From Chryseobacterium fluminis (GTDB lineage: Bacteria; Bacteroidota; Bacteroidia; Flavobacteriales; Weeksellaceae), in assembly GCF_026314945.1 (NCBI RefSeq), contig NZ_CP111121.1, positions 992,001-1,056,000 of the forward strand: 64,000 nt of DNA. Direction: 5' to 3'. The notes below the pieces were generated by a model, which saw only the letters and a list, made by a program, of their open reading frames with translations, did not search any database and was not told where the DNA came from. Position 1 is the stretch's first letter. The number at the start of each line of letters is the position of its first letter. Position numbers and translations under genes: made by a program. Shown one piece after another: positions 1 through 7,310 of this stretch.

Positions 1-545
1 ATAACCCCGTATTGCCCGGCTTTTCCGTAAATTTTTCCGGCACCTTCTCCAGAAAGAACTTTTATACTTTTTACATTCTCCGGTTTTATTTTCTTCATTT
101 TAGCTTCAGAGATCTTTTTATGATCAAGCATGATCAGAGGCTGTGTAGATTCAATATCTTCTATGCTGGGCATTCCTAACCACATGGTTTTACTGAGAGT
201 GCCTCCGATTACTTCCACCCCGTCTATTCCTTTCTTAAAGTCAACTTTCTTTACCTCCACATTTTTTAATTCCTGTGCATTTGCTGTTGTTACCGCTGTT
301 GTAGCTGTCAATAAACCTAATGCTATTTTACTTGTGACTGAAAAGCTTAAATTTTTGCCTAACTGGTCTTCTCTGAACCTGCCACATATTTTTTCATCGG
401 AATTCATACTGTTTAAAAGTCCTTCATCGGAAAAATCCGTAAAATCCTGGACGGTTCTTGAGCAAACCGAACAAAATCTTCCTTTCTCTTCCGGCGTCAT
501 CATGTTCCAGTTTTCATGACAGGGTTTTGATATCGTAATTTTCAT
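1..545 (-). CDS. Cysteine-cluster protein with TonB-plug-like C-terminus (3' end cut by window edge)
   Basis: Reading leftwards from ATG at 545, the frame stays open for 181 codons to the window edge, so the C-terminus is missing. The N-terminal ~60 residues start MKITISKPCHENW and carry Cys 9, 25, 28 and 54 (CSVC in the middle), a spacing that could bind zinc. Residues ~70-90 form a hydrophobic stretch ending in TTANAQ, which resembles an internal signal peptide or a membrane anchor. The last ~50 visible residues (PLIMLDHKKI, then IKVLSGEGAGKIYGKAGQYGV-like sequence) resemble the end of a TonB-dependent receptor plug, as in the SusC of this window (PLYVVDG, ILKDA, AIYGNRAANGV). The N-terminal part matches my memory of an unnamed protein family common in Chryseobacterium. 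The function is unknown; cysteine domain plus plug-like tail is what is seen, and any signalling role is inference. Confidence 0.75.
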   Translation of the reverse strand, partial: MKITISKPCHENWNMMTPEEKGRFCSVCSRTVQDFTDFSDEGLLNSMNSDEKICGRFREDQLGKNLSFSVTSKIALGLLTATTAVTTANAQELKNVEVKKVDFKKGIDGVEVIGGTLSKTMWLGMPSIEDIESTQPLIMLDHKKISEAKMKKIKPENVKSIKVLSGEGAGKIYGKAGQYGV

Positions 546-683
546 ATTGTCTTTTTATGTAAAGATGCAGGAAATATGAAAAGGGTTGGAAGAGGACTAA
601 AATTATCTTATTACCGATATCACTTTCGCCTCGAATTTTATACTGTTTTTTTCAAAAAAACTTCAAAATACGGTTTCCCATCA

Positions 684-712
684 TTGATATTCATACCAAC
701 GATTTACTTTTG
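684..712 (+). promoter_or_regulatory. Bacteroidota-type promoter upstream of the lipoprotein at 812
   Basis: TACTTTTG at 705-712 fits the TAnnTTTG -7 consensus, and TTG at 684-686 lies 18 bases upstream as a -33 element. It would leave a leader of about 95 bases before the ATG at 812. Pattern match only. Confidence 0.45.
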
Positions 713-811
713 AAAAAAATAATTTAACAGGCGGGTAAACCTAATATAAACCATTTTCCAATTTGACGTCTTAGTGCTGAAGGGCATAAACCAGGAAAAA
801 CCAACGTAATC

Positions 812-1276
812 ATGAAATCTACAATTTTATTAATCTTTACCATTGCTGCAACAGTCTCTATAGTAGCTTGTAGTAAAGACAAAAAAAACGATGCCGATTT
901 ATCTGTACGATCCGGCACTGCTACGGTTGAACAAAATACTACAGAAAATTTCGAGACCGTACAAAATGAGAATTCAGATCATTTAGCATCAGATGATTCC
1001 TATGAAAATAACAGGGAAACTGTCTCTTCAACAGGAAGCAGTAACTACGACAAAATGTTGGATGATTATGAAGAGTATGTAACGCAGTATATACAGTTTT
1101 ATAAGAAAGCTCAAAATGGAGATCATAGTGCATTAACAGAATATCCCTCTATGATGCAAAAAGCGGTTAACCTGCAAGAAAGCATGGAAAAAGCTCAAAA
1201 CGACAACGAGTTAAGTTCTGCACAGGTGGCACGAATGATGAAAATTCAAACAAAAATGGTGGAAGCAATGTATTGA
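812..1276 (+). CDS. Small DUF6591-like lipoprotein
   Basis: 154 residues. The N-terminus is a lipoprotein signal peptide with the lipobox IVAC at about residues 17-20, followed by a polar, acidic, low-complexity linker of ~50 residues. The C-terminal ~75 residues (SNYDKMLDDYEEYVTQY onwards) are helical and charged and resemble the DUF6591 type of small lipoprotein, in which a DKLLDEYEEYV-like segment is typical. It is probably anchored in a cell-envelope membrane. It stands alone: the next gene is convergent and shares a terminator hairpin with it. The function is unknown, and the family assignment is from memory of the motif. Confidence 0.8.
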   Translation: MKSTILLIFTIAATVSIVACSKDKKNDADLSVRSGTATVEQNTTENFETVQNENSDHLASDDSYENNRETVSSTGSSNYDKMLDDYEEYVTQYIQFYKKAQNGDHSALTEYPSMMQKAVNLQESMEKAQNDNELSSAQVARMMKIQTKMVEAMY

Positions 1277-1307
1277 AAAAAATAATTCTTAATAATAAAT
1301 ACCCAAA

Positions 1308-1331
1308 AAAACCTGCTTCTCCGCAGGTTTT
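1308..1331. terminator. Bidirectional terminator
   Basis: AAAACCTGC and GCAGGTTTT form a perfect 9-bp stem with a 6-base loop, with A/T runs on both sides. It sits between two convergent genes (stops at 1276 and 1335) and can serve both. Confidence 0.8.
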
Positions 1332-1334
1332 ATG

Positions 1335-2108
1335 TTATTCAGACGTATTCACAAGATGAAAATATCTAGGATCAGGATATTGAAATTTAAAATCTAATTC
1401 TGAAATTAATTTTGCAGGAGAAATCAACCGTCCTTTTGGTGTTCGTTCTCCTGAATACGGTACATCCTTCTGCGCATTGATGATCTCTTGTTTATCCGGA
1501 TGAATAGGCGCCACCACATTATATACTTTAGACTGCGATTGAATGTCAAGCATTTTGTCCACCACTGAAACAATATCTGCATAATGAATATGATTCACCA
1601 ACTGATCCAAACCGGAGATATTGTAATTCTTCAACAACCGCTGATCGCCCATTAATCCTGCTAACCTTAAAACGTTGGTATGCGGGAATTTATTGGTCAT
1701 AAAGCTTTCGCTGGGTACATTTTCTGCGGGCTGATCATCTTCGGTAAATTCTTTTTCGCTCTGGGGATATACTCCCGTGGAACTCATCAGAAATAACTGC
1801 CCTTTATAATCCCCGAGAAATGACAACATACTCTGCTGCCTACCTTCCATTGAAACCTGCGCGCCACGAATTCCGGAAAACGGAACTGTGATAATAATGG
1901 CATCCAATTGTGATGCGACCTCCCACTCTTTCATTTCTTCAGAAAGATGATCTGGAAAATCAACCACTGTTGGATGATATCCTTTGGCTTTAAATTCTTC
2001 TATTTTAGATTCGGAGGTGGTCGTTGCAAAAATTTCATATCGGTTGGATAATCTTTCTGCCATATGGCTGCCTAACCAGCCACAACCGATGATTCCTAGG
2101 TTTCTCAT
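1335..2108 (-). CDS. YeeZ-like NAD(P)-dependent epimerase/dehydratase
   Basis: 257 residues. The N-terminus carries a Rossmann dinucleotide motif GIIGCGWLGSHMAERL (residues ~5-20), as in extended short-chain dehydrogenases of the YeeZ type. VDFPD, a substrate-loop region and LMSSTGVYPQ (residues ~108-117) follow; the last resembles the SST.VYG active-site strand of sugar epimerases, though the classical YxxxK pair is not clearly preserved (EFTEDDQPAE follows instead). It probably binds NAD(P) in the cytoplasm; the substrate is unknown. It has its own stop next to a terminator hairpin, and it starts 12 bases downstream of the broken toxin gene, so it could be read through from the antitoxin promoter. 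Confidence 0.8.
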   Translation of the reverse strand: MRNLGIIGCGWLGSHMAERLSNRYEIFATTTSESKIEEFKAKGYHPTVVDFPDHLSEEMKEWEVASQLDAIIITVPFSGIRGAQVSMEGRQQSMLSFLGDYKGQLFLMSSTGVYPQSEKEFTEDDQPAENVPSESFMTNKFPHTNVLRLAGLMGDQRLLKNYNISGLDQLVNHIHYADIVSVVDKMLDIQSQSKVYNVVAPIHPDKQEIINAQKDVPYSGERTPKGRLISPAKLISELDFKFQYPDPRYFHLVNTSE

Positions 2109-2120
2109 GTTTTGATCGTA

Positions 2121-2418
2121 TTATTTCAGTGATTCGTAATTTTCTTCAGGGTTTTGAAAGTTTTGTATAATGCGGATAATTTTCAGAATATCATTTTCGA
2201 CGATATAAATAAGTGTGTTGTGTCTTGTAACTAAAATTTTATGATATTTGGTATTTTGATATTTTTGAAACACAATATTTCCTTCACAGATTATTTGAAT
2301 AATTTCATCCAGCTTGATGAGAAAATCGCTTAAAACTGTATCATTCCAGGTATTAAGAAGATAATTCTTCTACATTTTGTAAATCGGAAAGTGATTCATC
2401 AGAAAATTTTATTTGCAT
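2121..2418 (-). pseudogene. RelE/ParE-family toxin broken by a single-base insertion
   Basis: From ATG at 2418 the frame reads MQIKFSDESLSDLQNVEEL and stops after 18 codons. Removing one of the two A bases at 2363-2364 (TT on the coding strand) restores a continuous 98-residue protein: ...LQNVEEYLLNTWNDTVLS, then a core with FQKYQNTKYHKILVTRHNT and LIYIVENDILKIIRIIQNF, ending ENYESLK and TAA at 2121-2123. The central R-H-N-T-L-I-Y strand and the closing I-I-R-I-I-Q-N-F strand are the typical ParE/RelE ribonuclease/gyrase-toxin fold end. The start overlaps the upstream antitoxin-like gene by 20 bases, the usual translational coupling. Either the toxin is dead or the base is a sequencing error. 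Confidence 0.85.
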
Positions 2419-2743
2419 TCCTGTATTTTTCTAACCGTAACCTTGATGCTTCCATCACCTCATGATAATCATGAACCCGCCCGTTTTGAAAATCATCCTC
2501 AGAACGTTTGGTAGATTCCAAAATTTCTTCTTTTGTTTCATTGCACCATTCTCTGACTTCTATTGTTTTAGAAATGACCAAAAGCTCCTCCGGTGTAAAT
2601 CTTTTTTCCTTTAATTTTTTGAAAAAGGTAGGCTTCTTAATTCCCGATTTCTCAATAATATAAGACATTTTGAAGGGAGAACCTTTCAGAATCTCATCAA
2701 TATTATTCTTGATCTCGATATATTTTTCTATTTCTGCTATCAT
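2399..2743 (-). CDS. Antitoxin-like HTH protein paired with the broken ParE toxin
   Basis: 114 residues. Residues ~20-55 (SPFKMSYIIEKSGIKKPTFF, then KKLKEKRFTPEELLVISKTI) look like a helix-turn-helix of the XRE type, and the acidic C-terminal half (TKEEILESTKRSEDDF) resembles the toxin-wrapping tail of antitoxins. Gene order antitoxin-toxin with a 20-base overlap supports the role. If the downstream toxin is inactive, this is an orphan antitoxin that may still repress its own promoter. No named family is certain; the call rests mainly on the neighbour. Confidence 0.7.
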   Translation of the reverse strand: MIAEIEKYIEIKNNIDEILKGSPFKMSYIIEKSGIKKPTFFKKLKEKRFTPEELLVISKTIEVREWCNETKEEILESTKRSEDDFQNGRVHDYHEVMEASRLRLEKYRNANKIF

Positions 2744-2947
2744 TATTTTATGTTTTTTAGTATCGGTTTATTCTACAAATATAGGAAATATCTTAAATCT
2801 AGGTCTTAAATAATATCTTTAGAAGTATTAATAGTTTTGATTATGGTTTTCCACAAAAAAAAATAAATACTAAAATCTAATTTTACAACTACTTAATCAT
2901 AGAGTATCATTAAAAACTAATCAAAGAAAAAATTAAAAACTTTAAAT

Positions 2948-3310
2948 ATGAATATAAAATGTCCTCAATGTAATTCGGAACAAATAACTTCACAAAAGAA
3001 AGGATTTGGCTTTGGAAAAGCTTTAGCAGGAATTTTTGTGGCTGGACCACTAGGTATTATTTCAGGAGCAGTTGGATCAAACAAAATTGAAGTACATTGT
3101 TTAAATTGTGGAAATAAATGGTTACCTAGCCAACCGAATAATAAATCTCATAACACGATTTCCATATCCCGTCCCAATAAAAAAGAGAACAATCCACCTA
3201 TTTTATCAAAAGAAAAAATAGAAGAAGAAAGAAGAAGAGAAATCTATAAGAAAACAGGATTATCTGCCTGTGATCCCAATCTCGGTAACTCTAGAACCAA
3301 AAAACGTTAA
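2948..3310 (+). CDS. Small zinc-ribbon protein with glycine-rich hydrophobic hairpin
   Basis: 120 residues. Two cysteine pairs, CPQC at residues 5-8 and CLNC at ~51-54, form a zinc ribbon. Between them lies a glycine-rich hydrophobic stretch (GFGFGKALAGIFVAGPLGII, then SGAVGSNK) that could insert into a membrane. The C-terminal third is basic and polar with an ERRREIYKKTG segment. The layout (zinc ribbon split by a Gly-rich hydrophobic loop) is common in small bacterial membrane-associated proteins of unknown function. It is divergent from the antitoxin gene and followed by a short hairpin at 3362. Confidence 0.7.
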   Translation: MNIKCPQCNSEQITSQKKGFGFGKALAGIFVAGPLGIISGAVGSNKIEVHCLNCGNKWLPSQPNNKSHNTISISRPNKKENNPPILSKEKIEEERRREIYKKTGLSACDPNLGNSRTKKR

Positions 3311-3361
3311 TAATCGAAGGTACGAGCAAATGCTGGTAAAAGTATGAAGACAAAAACAAAG

Positions 3362-3383
3362 AAACCTGCATCACATCAGGTTT
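3362..3383 (+). terminator. Probable terminator of the zinc-ribbon gene
   Basis: AAACCTG and CAGGTTT form a 7-bp stem with an 8-base loop, followed by a T-rich stretch (TATATTTT). It lies 52 bases after the stop. Confidence 0.55.
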
Positions 3384-3392
3384 ATATTTTCA

Positions 3393-3472
3393 GTCATTGC
3401 GAGCAAGGCGAAGCAATCTCAAGTATATATTTCAATCAATAGATTGCTTCGTCGATTCCTCCTCGCAATGAC
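3393..3472. repeat. REP-like imperfect palindrome (CATTGCGAG type)
   Basis: GTCATTGCGAGCAAGGCG...AGCAATCT at 3393-3419 is mirrored by AGATTGCTTCGTCG...CTCGCAATGAC at 3441-3472, with an AT-rich loop between. The right arm is 5 bases longer. The outer CATTGCGAG and inner GAAGCAATCT blocks match a palindromic intergenic repeat seen in many unrelated bacterial genomes, including flavobacteria (from memory). No transposase is next to it. Confidence 0.75.
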
Positions 3473-3481
3473 GATGGTCCA

Positions 3482-3569
3482 AGACAAACTCTCATTTACA
3501 AAATCAGGAAGCGTTACTTTAAGGTTAAGGTATGCTTTCATGACTCGTTGAAAGCGAAAAAACGCCTTC
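3482..3569 (-). pseudogene. Decayed copy of the 3' end of urocanase (hutU remnant)
   Basis: On the minus strand this stretch reads VMKAYLNLKVTLPDFVNESLS, which lines up residue by residue with the C-terminus of the intact urocanase at 5084 (AMEAEPNLKVTLPNFVDESLF). The DNA just upstream (GAAGGC, then GTTTTT) also matches the EGAVFA codons but with bases missing, so the reading frame is broken, and the stop codon is lost. The remnant is in the same orientation as hutU and 1.5 kb beyond its end, with the WG-repeat gene between. No further homology to hutU is visible upstream of 3569. Confidence 0.8.
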
Positions 3570-3736
3570 CCAATAAAAAAAACCTCCTCAAATTTGGTTA
3601 TACCTATTCAATGACTTCTTGATACAGTTTTTAAAACCTACTCAAAGGACGGGATGCTACAGCATTAAAATTAAACCAACCGGAGGATATCTATCCGTCT
3701 GTAAAGACCAGATTATCAATCCGTATACTGCAATAA
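3570..3736. other. Gap with no recognisable gene
   Basis: Nothing here reads as a gene. The plus strand has a short open stretch (KIKPTGGYLSVCKDQIINP) around 3670-3725 with no start or known match; it may be another fragment of decayed coding DNA. Confidence 0.4.
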
Positions 3737-5074
3737 CTATTCAATTCGTTTTCCCTTTTTATCAATAAAATAATACCTGTTATCTTTACGGACCAGCGCA
3801 GAACCACTGCTGAATTCATGCACCTGATCATAAACCAACGGAATGATTTCCTTTCCAGCCTTGTCAACAAAACCGAATTTTCCGTTTTTTGTTTTTATGG
3901 CCATTCCTTCGTAGAAAAAACCGATGTATTCCTTCATGCTTTCAGGATTAATGTCAGATTCAAACAGTATGTTACCCTTTGTGTCCACGTAAACGCTCTT
4001 TCCGTTATAAATGGCTTTGGCAACGCCGTCAAAAAAGTTCCATACCCTTTCGAATTTCAGCGGAATAACCATCTTCTTATTTTCATCAATAAAACCATAT
4101 TTCCCGTTCTTTCCTACAGTCGCAAAGCCTTCCCGGAAATTGCCGATCCTATAATCCAGCGGTAAAATAATTTTGCCGTCACGATCTACAAACCCGGATC
4201 TCAGCTCATACAACCCGTCTTTCTCATAGGCATGGAAGTGAATATTCCTGTTTTTATCAAAATAAGATACAGCAAGATCAAGATAAGTTGGGGTTGAAAT
4301 TCTTTTTTTGCTGATGAGATCGTACATATAAACCCTGTCGTTCTCTCCTATGGCAAGGGTGTTTTCATTAAGTTCCTTTATCGTCTTTGCACTCATATGC
4401 GTAATCGCAGTTCCTGCCTTATCAAAAATTTCAAACTGACCCTCTTTCTTTGCGAAAATAAAATGTTCACTGCTGCTTATATTCTGATAATCAAAGGGCA
4501 GTAATGCTTTTCCCTCTGGGGTAAAACATCCGTAACGGAGATCCTTTTCTGCGATGATGACATCTTTATCATAAGGGAGTACCTGGGTATATTCACATTT
4601 TAATATTTCATTTCCGTTCAGATCGATAATCCCGTAAAACTTTCTATTATGGGTCAGGGTAAATTTATTATCCTGAAAATAAGAAATTACGCTGAATTTT
4701 TCAGAGATATCTTTTCCGTATTTAGTATTATACAGCCAGTGTTTATCATTATTTCTCAGTTTGACAACAGAATCATTTACGATCGTGATTTTTTCGAAAT
4801 CTCTGGACAGCAGAATCTTACCGGCCTCATCTATGAGACCGCATTTGTCAGGGCTTTCAACTGTTACATTATTGTCATAATAGGTTACAGAGCCAAGGTA
4901 AGCTTTATTACAAAATATACCTTTCCCGTACCTGAATTTGTCGACAAAATAAATGCTGTCTTCATCTTTTGTCGTGAAGATTCCGTATTTTTTATTGTAA
5001 TTTCCCGCCAGCTTTTTTTGTGAGAAAAGCAGCATCGGAAACAATAGTATTAAAAGGAAAAGCTGTCGGTTCAT
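3737..5074 (-). CDS. Secreted WG-repeat protein
   Basis: About 445 residues. The start is placed at the second Met (MNRQLFLLILLFPMLLFSQ), which gives a clean signal peptide; an ATG at 5083 abuts the hutU stop codon and is the alternative. The body consists of KWG/WG-type beta repeats, seen as YGKGIF, KYGIFTT, KFYGIIDLNGNEI, KYGFIDENKKMVIPL, KFGFVDKAGKEIIPL and FIDKKGKRIE, each followed by a phrase like 'PLxYDxVxxFSxGxA'. Such proteins are exported, but their function is unknown. It directly follows hutU with no room for a terminator, so it is probably cotranscribed. A second WG protein lies at 34089. Confidence 0.85.
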   Translation of the reverse strand: MNRQLFLLILLFPMLLFSQKKLAGNYNKKYGIFTTKDEDSIYFVDKFRYGKGIFCNKAYLGSVTYYDNNVTVESPDKCGLIDEAGKILLSRDFEKITIVNDSVVKLRNNDKHWLYNTKYGKDISEKFSVISYFQDNKFTLTHNRKFYGIIDLNGNEILKCEYTQVLPYDKDVIIAEKDLRYGCFTPEGKALLPFDYQNISSSEHFIFAKKEGQFEIFDKAGTAITHMSAKTIKELNENTLAIGENDRVYMYDLISKKRISTPTYLDLAVSYFDKNRNIHFHAYEKDGLYELRSGFVDRDGKIILPLDYRIGNFREGFATVGKNGKYGFIDENKKMVIPLKFERVWNFFDGVAKAIYNGKSVYVDTKGNILFESDINPESMKEYIGFFYEGMAIKTKNGKFGFVDKAGKEIIPLVYDQVHEFSSGSALVRKDNRYYFIDKKGKRIE

Positions 5075-5083
5075 TAATAACAT

Positions 5084-7069
5084 TTAAAACAGGCTCTCAT
5101 CCACAAAGTTCGGCAACGTTACTTTCAGGTTCGGTTCTGCTTCCATGGCTCGCTTAATGGCAAAAACAGCGCCTTCATTTCTGGCCCAGCTTCGTCTTGA
5201 AATTCCGTTGTTTACGTCCCAGAAAAGCATTGATTTTAATCTCCTGTCGGCTTCACTGCTTCCGTCCAGCAACATTCCGAAACCACCATTGATCACTTCT
5301 CCCCAGCCTACTCCGCCACCGTTGTGAATGGAAACCCAGGTTGCGCCACGGAAACTGTCACCAATCACATTATGAATCGCCATATCCGCCGTAAATCTAG
5401 ATCCGTCGTAGATATTGGAGGTTTCTCTGTAAGGGGAATCTGTTCCGGAAACATCATGATGGTCCCTGCCCAGAACGACAGGTCCTATGTCTCCATTTTT
5501 AATAGCTTGGTTGAAGGCTTCAGCGATTTTCATTCTTCCTTCTGCATCGGCATATAAAATTCTTGCTTGTGAACCAACGACCAGTTTATTTTCCTGCGCC
5601 CCTTTAATCCACTGAATATTATCTTTCATCTGCTGCTGGATCTCTTCAGGAGAATTCTGTTGAATCTCTTCCAGGATCTTGCAGGCAATTTCGTCCGTTT
5701 TTTGTAAATCTTCAGGTTTTCCGGATGTACAAACCCATCGGAATGGCCCGAAACCATAATCAAAGCACATCGGCCCCATGATGTCCTGAACATACGAAGG
5801 AAATTTAAATTCTCTTCCTAATGTAGGATTTTCCGCCATAACATCAGCCCCGGCTCTGGATGCTTCTAACAAAAAGGCGTTTCCGTAATCGAAGAAATAC
5901 GTTCCTTTTTCTGTATATTTATTGATGGCAGCGGCATGCCTTCTCAGTGTTTCCTGAACTTTTTCTTTAAATAATTCCGGATCTTCCGCCATCATTGTAT
6001 TGGATTCTTCAAAACTCTGTCCGACAGGATAATATCCTCCCGCCCAAGGATTGTGAAGGGAAGTCTGATCAGAGCCGATATCAATGCTTACATTCTCCTG
6101 ATCAAATTTCTCCCAGACCTCAACAATGTTTCCCAAATAGGCTAAAGAAACTGTTTCCTTATTGTCCTGAGCTTTTCTTACTCTTTCTACTAATTCATCA
6201 AGATTTTCATGAATTTCATTTACCCATTTCTGCTCGTGACGGATTTTTGTGATCTTTGGATTCACCTCAGCACAAACTGTCACACAGCCCGCGATATTTC
6301 CTGCTTTTGGCTGGGCTCCGCTCATTCCGCCCAGACCCGAAGTTACGAAAAGTCCGCCCTTGGGCTCTTTATTTATCTTTCTGAATGCATTTAATACCGT
6401 AATTGTTGTTCCGTGAACGATTCCCTGGGGACCGATATACATATAACTTCCTGCCGTCATCTGCCCGTACTGAGTCACTCCCAAGGCATTGAATTTTTCC
6501 CAGTCATCCGGTTTAGAATAATTCGGAATCATCATCCCGTTGGTCACCACCACTCTCGGCGCGTCTTTGTGTGAAGGAAATAACCCCATCGGATGTCCCG
6601 AATACATGGTCAATGTCTGTTCATCGGTCATTTCCGACAGGTACTTCATGGTCAGAAGGTACTGCGCCCAGTTCGAAAACACAGCCCCATTTCCTCCATA
6701 CGTGATCAGTTCATGCGGATGTTGGGCTACGGCATAATCCAGGTTATTCTGAATCATCAGCATGATGGCTTTTGCCTGTTCCGATTTTCCGGGATATTCT
6801 GAAATCGGTCTTGCCTTCATCTCATAATCTGGACGAAAACGGTACATATAAATTCTTCCGTATTTTTCGAGTTCTTCTTTAAATTCAGGCAATAATTCTG
6901 CATGAAATTCAGGCTCAAAATAACGCAATGCATTCTTTAGGGCTAATTTTTTCTCTTCGTCCCCTAAAATCTCTTTACGTTTAGGAGCATGATTGATATG
7001 GGTTTCGTATGGTTTCTGCTTTGGCAGCTTGCTTGGAATACCTTGCTGTATTTGTTCCTGGAAAGTCAT
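5084..7069 (-). CDS. hutU: Urocanate hydratase (urocanase)
   Basis: 661 residues, the longer urocanase form found in Bacteroidota and animals rather than the ~557-residue proteobacterial form. It hydrates urocanate to imidazolone propionate in histidine breakdown and holds NAD+ as an electrophilic cofactor. Visible motifs are ITYGGNGAVFSNWAQY near residue 120, the NAD-binding glycine-rich stretch LFVTSGLGGMSGAQPKAGN near 240, SDQTSLHNPWAGGYYPVGQS near 335, FDYGFGPFRWVCTSGKPEDL near 435 and GRDHHDVSGTDSPYRET near 535. No hutH, hutI or hutG lies in the window, so the pathway genes are scattered. The WG-repeat gene follows immediately. A decayed copy of its last ~25 codons lies at 3482. Confidence 0.97.
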   Translation of the reverse strand: MTFQEQIQQGIPSKLPKQKPYETHINHAPKRKEILGDEEKKLALKNALRYFEPEFHAELLPEFKEELEKYGRIYMYRFRPDYEMKARPISEYPGKSEQAKAIMLMIQNNLDYAVAQHPHELITYGGNGAVFSNWAQYLLTMKYLSEMTDEQTLTMYSGHPMGLFPSHKDAPRVVVTNGMMIPNYSKPDDWEKFNALGVTQYGQMTAGSYMYIGPQGIVHGTTITVLNAFRKINKEPKGGLFVTSGLGGMSGAQPKAGNIAGCVTVCAEVNPKITKIRHEQKWVNEIHENLDELVERVRKAQDNKETVSLAYLGNIVEVWEKFDQENVSIDIGSDQTSLHNPWAGGYYPVGQSFEESNTMMAEDPELFKEKVQETLRRHAAAINKYTEKGTYFFDYGNAFLLEASRAGADVMAENPTLGREFKFPSYVQDIMGPMCFDYGFGPFRWVCTSGKPEDLQKTDEIACKILEEIQQNSPEEIQQQMKDNIQWIKGAQENKLVVGSQARILYADAEGRMKIAEAFNQAIKNGDIGPVVLGRDHHDVSGTDSPYRETSNIYDGSRFTADMAIHNVIGDSFRGATWVSIHNGGGVGWGEVINGGFGMLLDGSSEADRRLKSMLFWDVNNGISRRSWARNEGAVFAIKRAMEAEPNLKVTLPNFVDESLF

Positions 7070-7258
7070 ATTACGGTTTAAGATTCTATATTTAACGTTA
7101 AATGTATTAATTGAAAGTTTTAAAGATATTCAATTTATAAAATATGAGACAAATAAAATTTCAGTGGACGTTAGCCGTAGAATTTTCCTTCTGCGGAAAA
7201 TGGCGAAAGTTTTCTGCTGAAGGATTCTAATGTCAGGAAAAAAGCTTATCATAAGAAA

Positions 7259-7287
7259 AGTCCGGCACAACTACGTTGTGCCGGACT
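7259..7287 (-). terminator. Strong intrinsic terminator of the T9SS surface protein
   Basis: AGTCCGGCACAAC and GTTGTGCCGGACT form a perfect 13-bp stem with a TAC loop, followed on the minus strand by TTTTCTTAT. It lies 24 bases past the stop at 7311. Confidence 0.85.
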
Positions 7288-7310
7288 CTATGCATAATCA
7301 GTTAAAAAAC

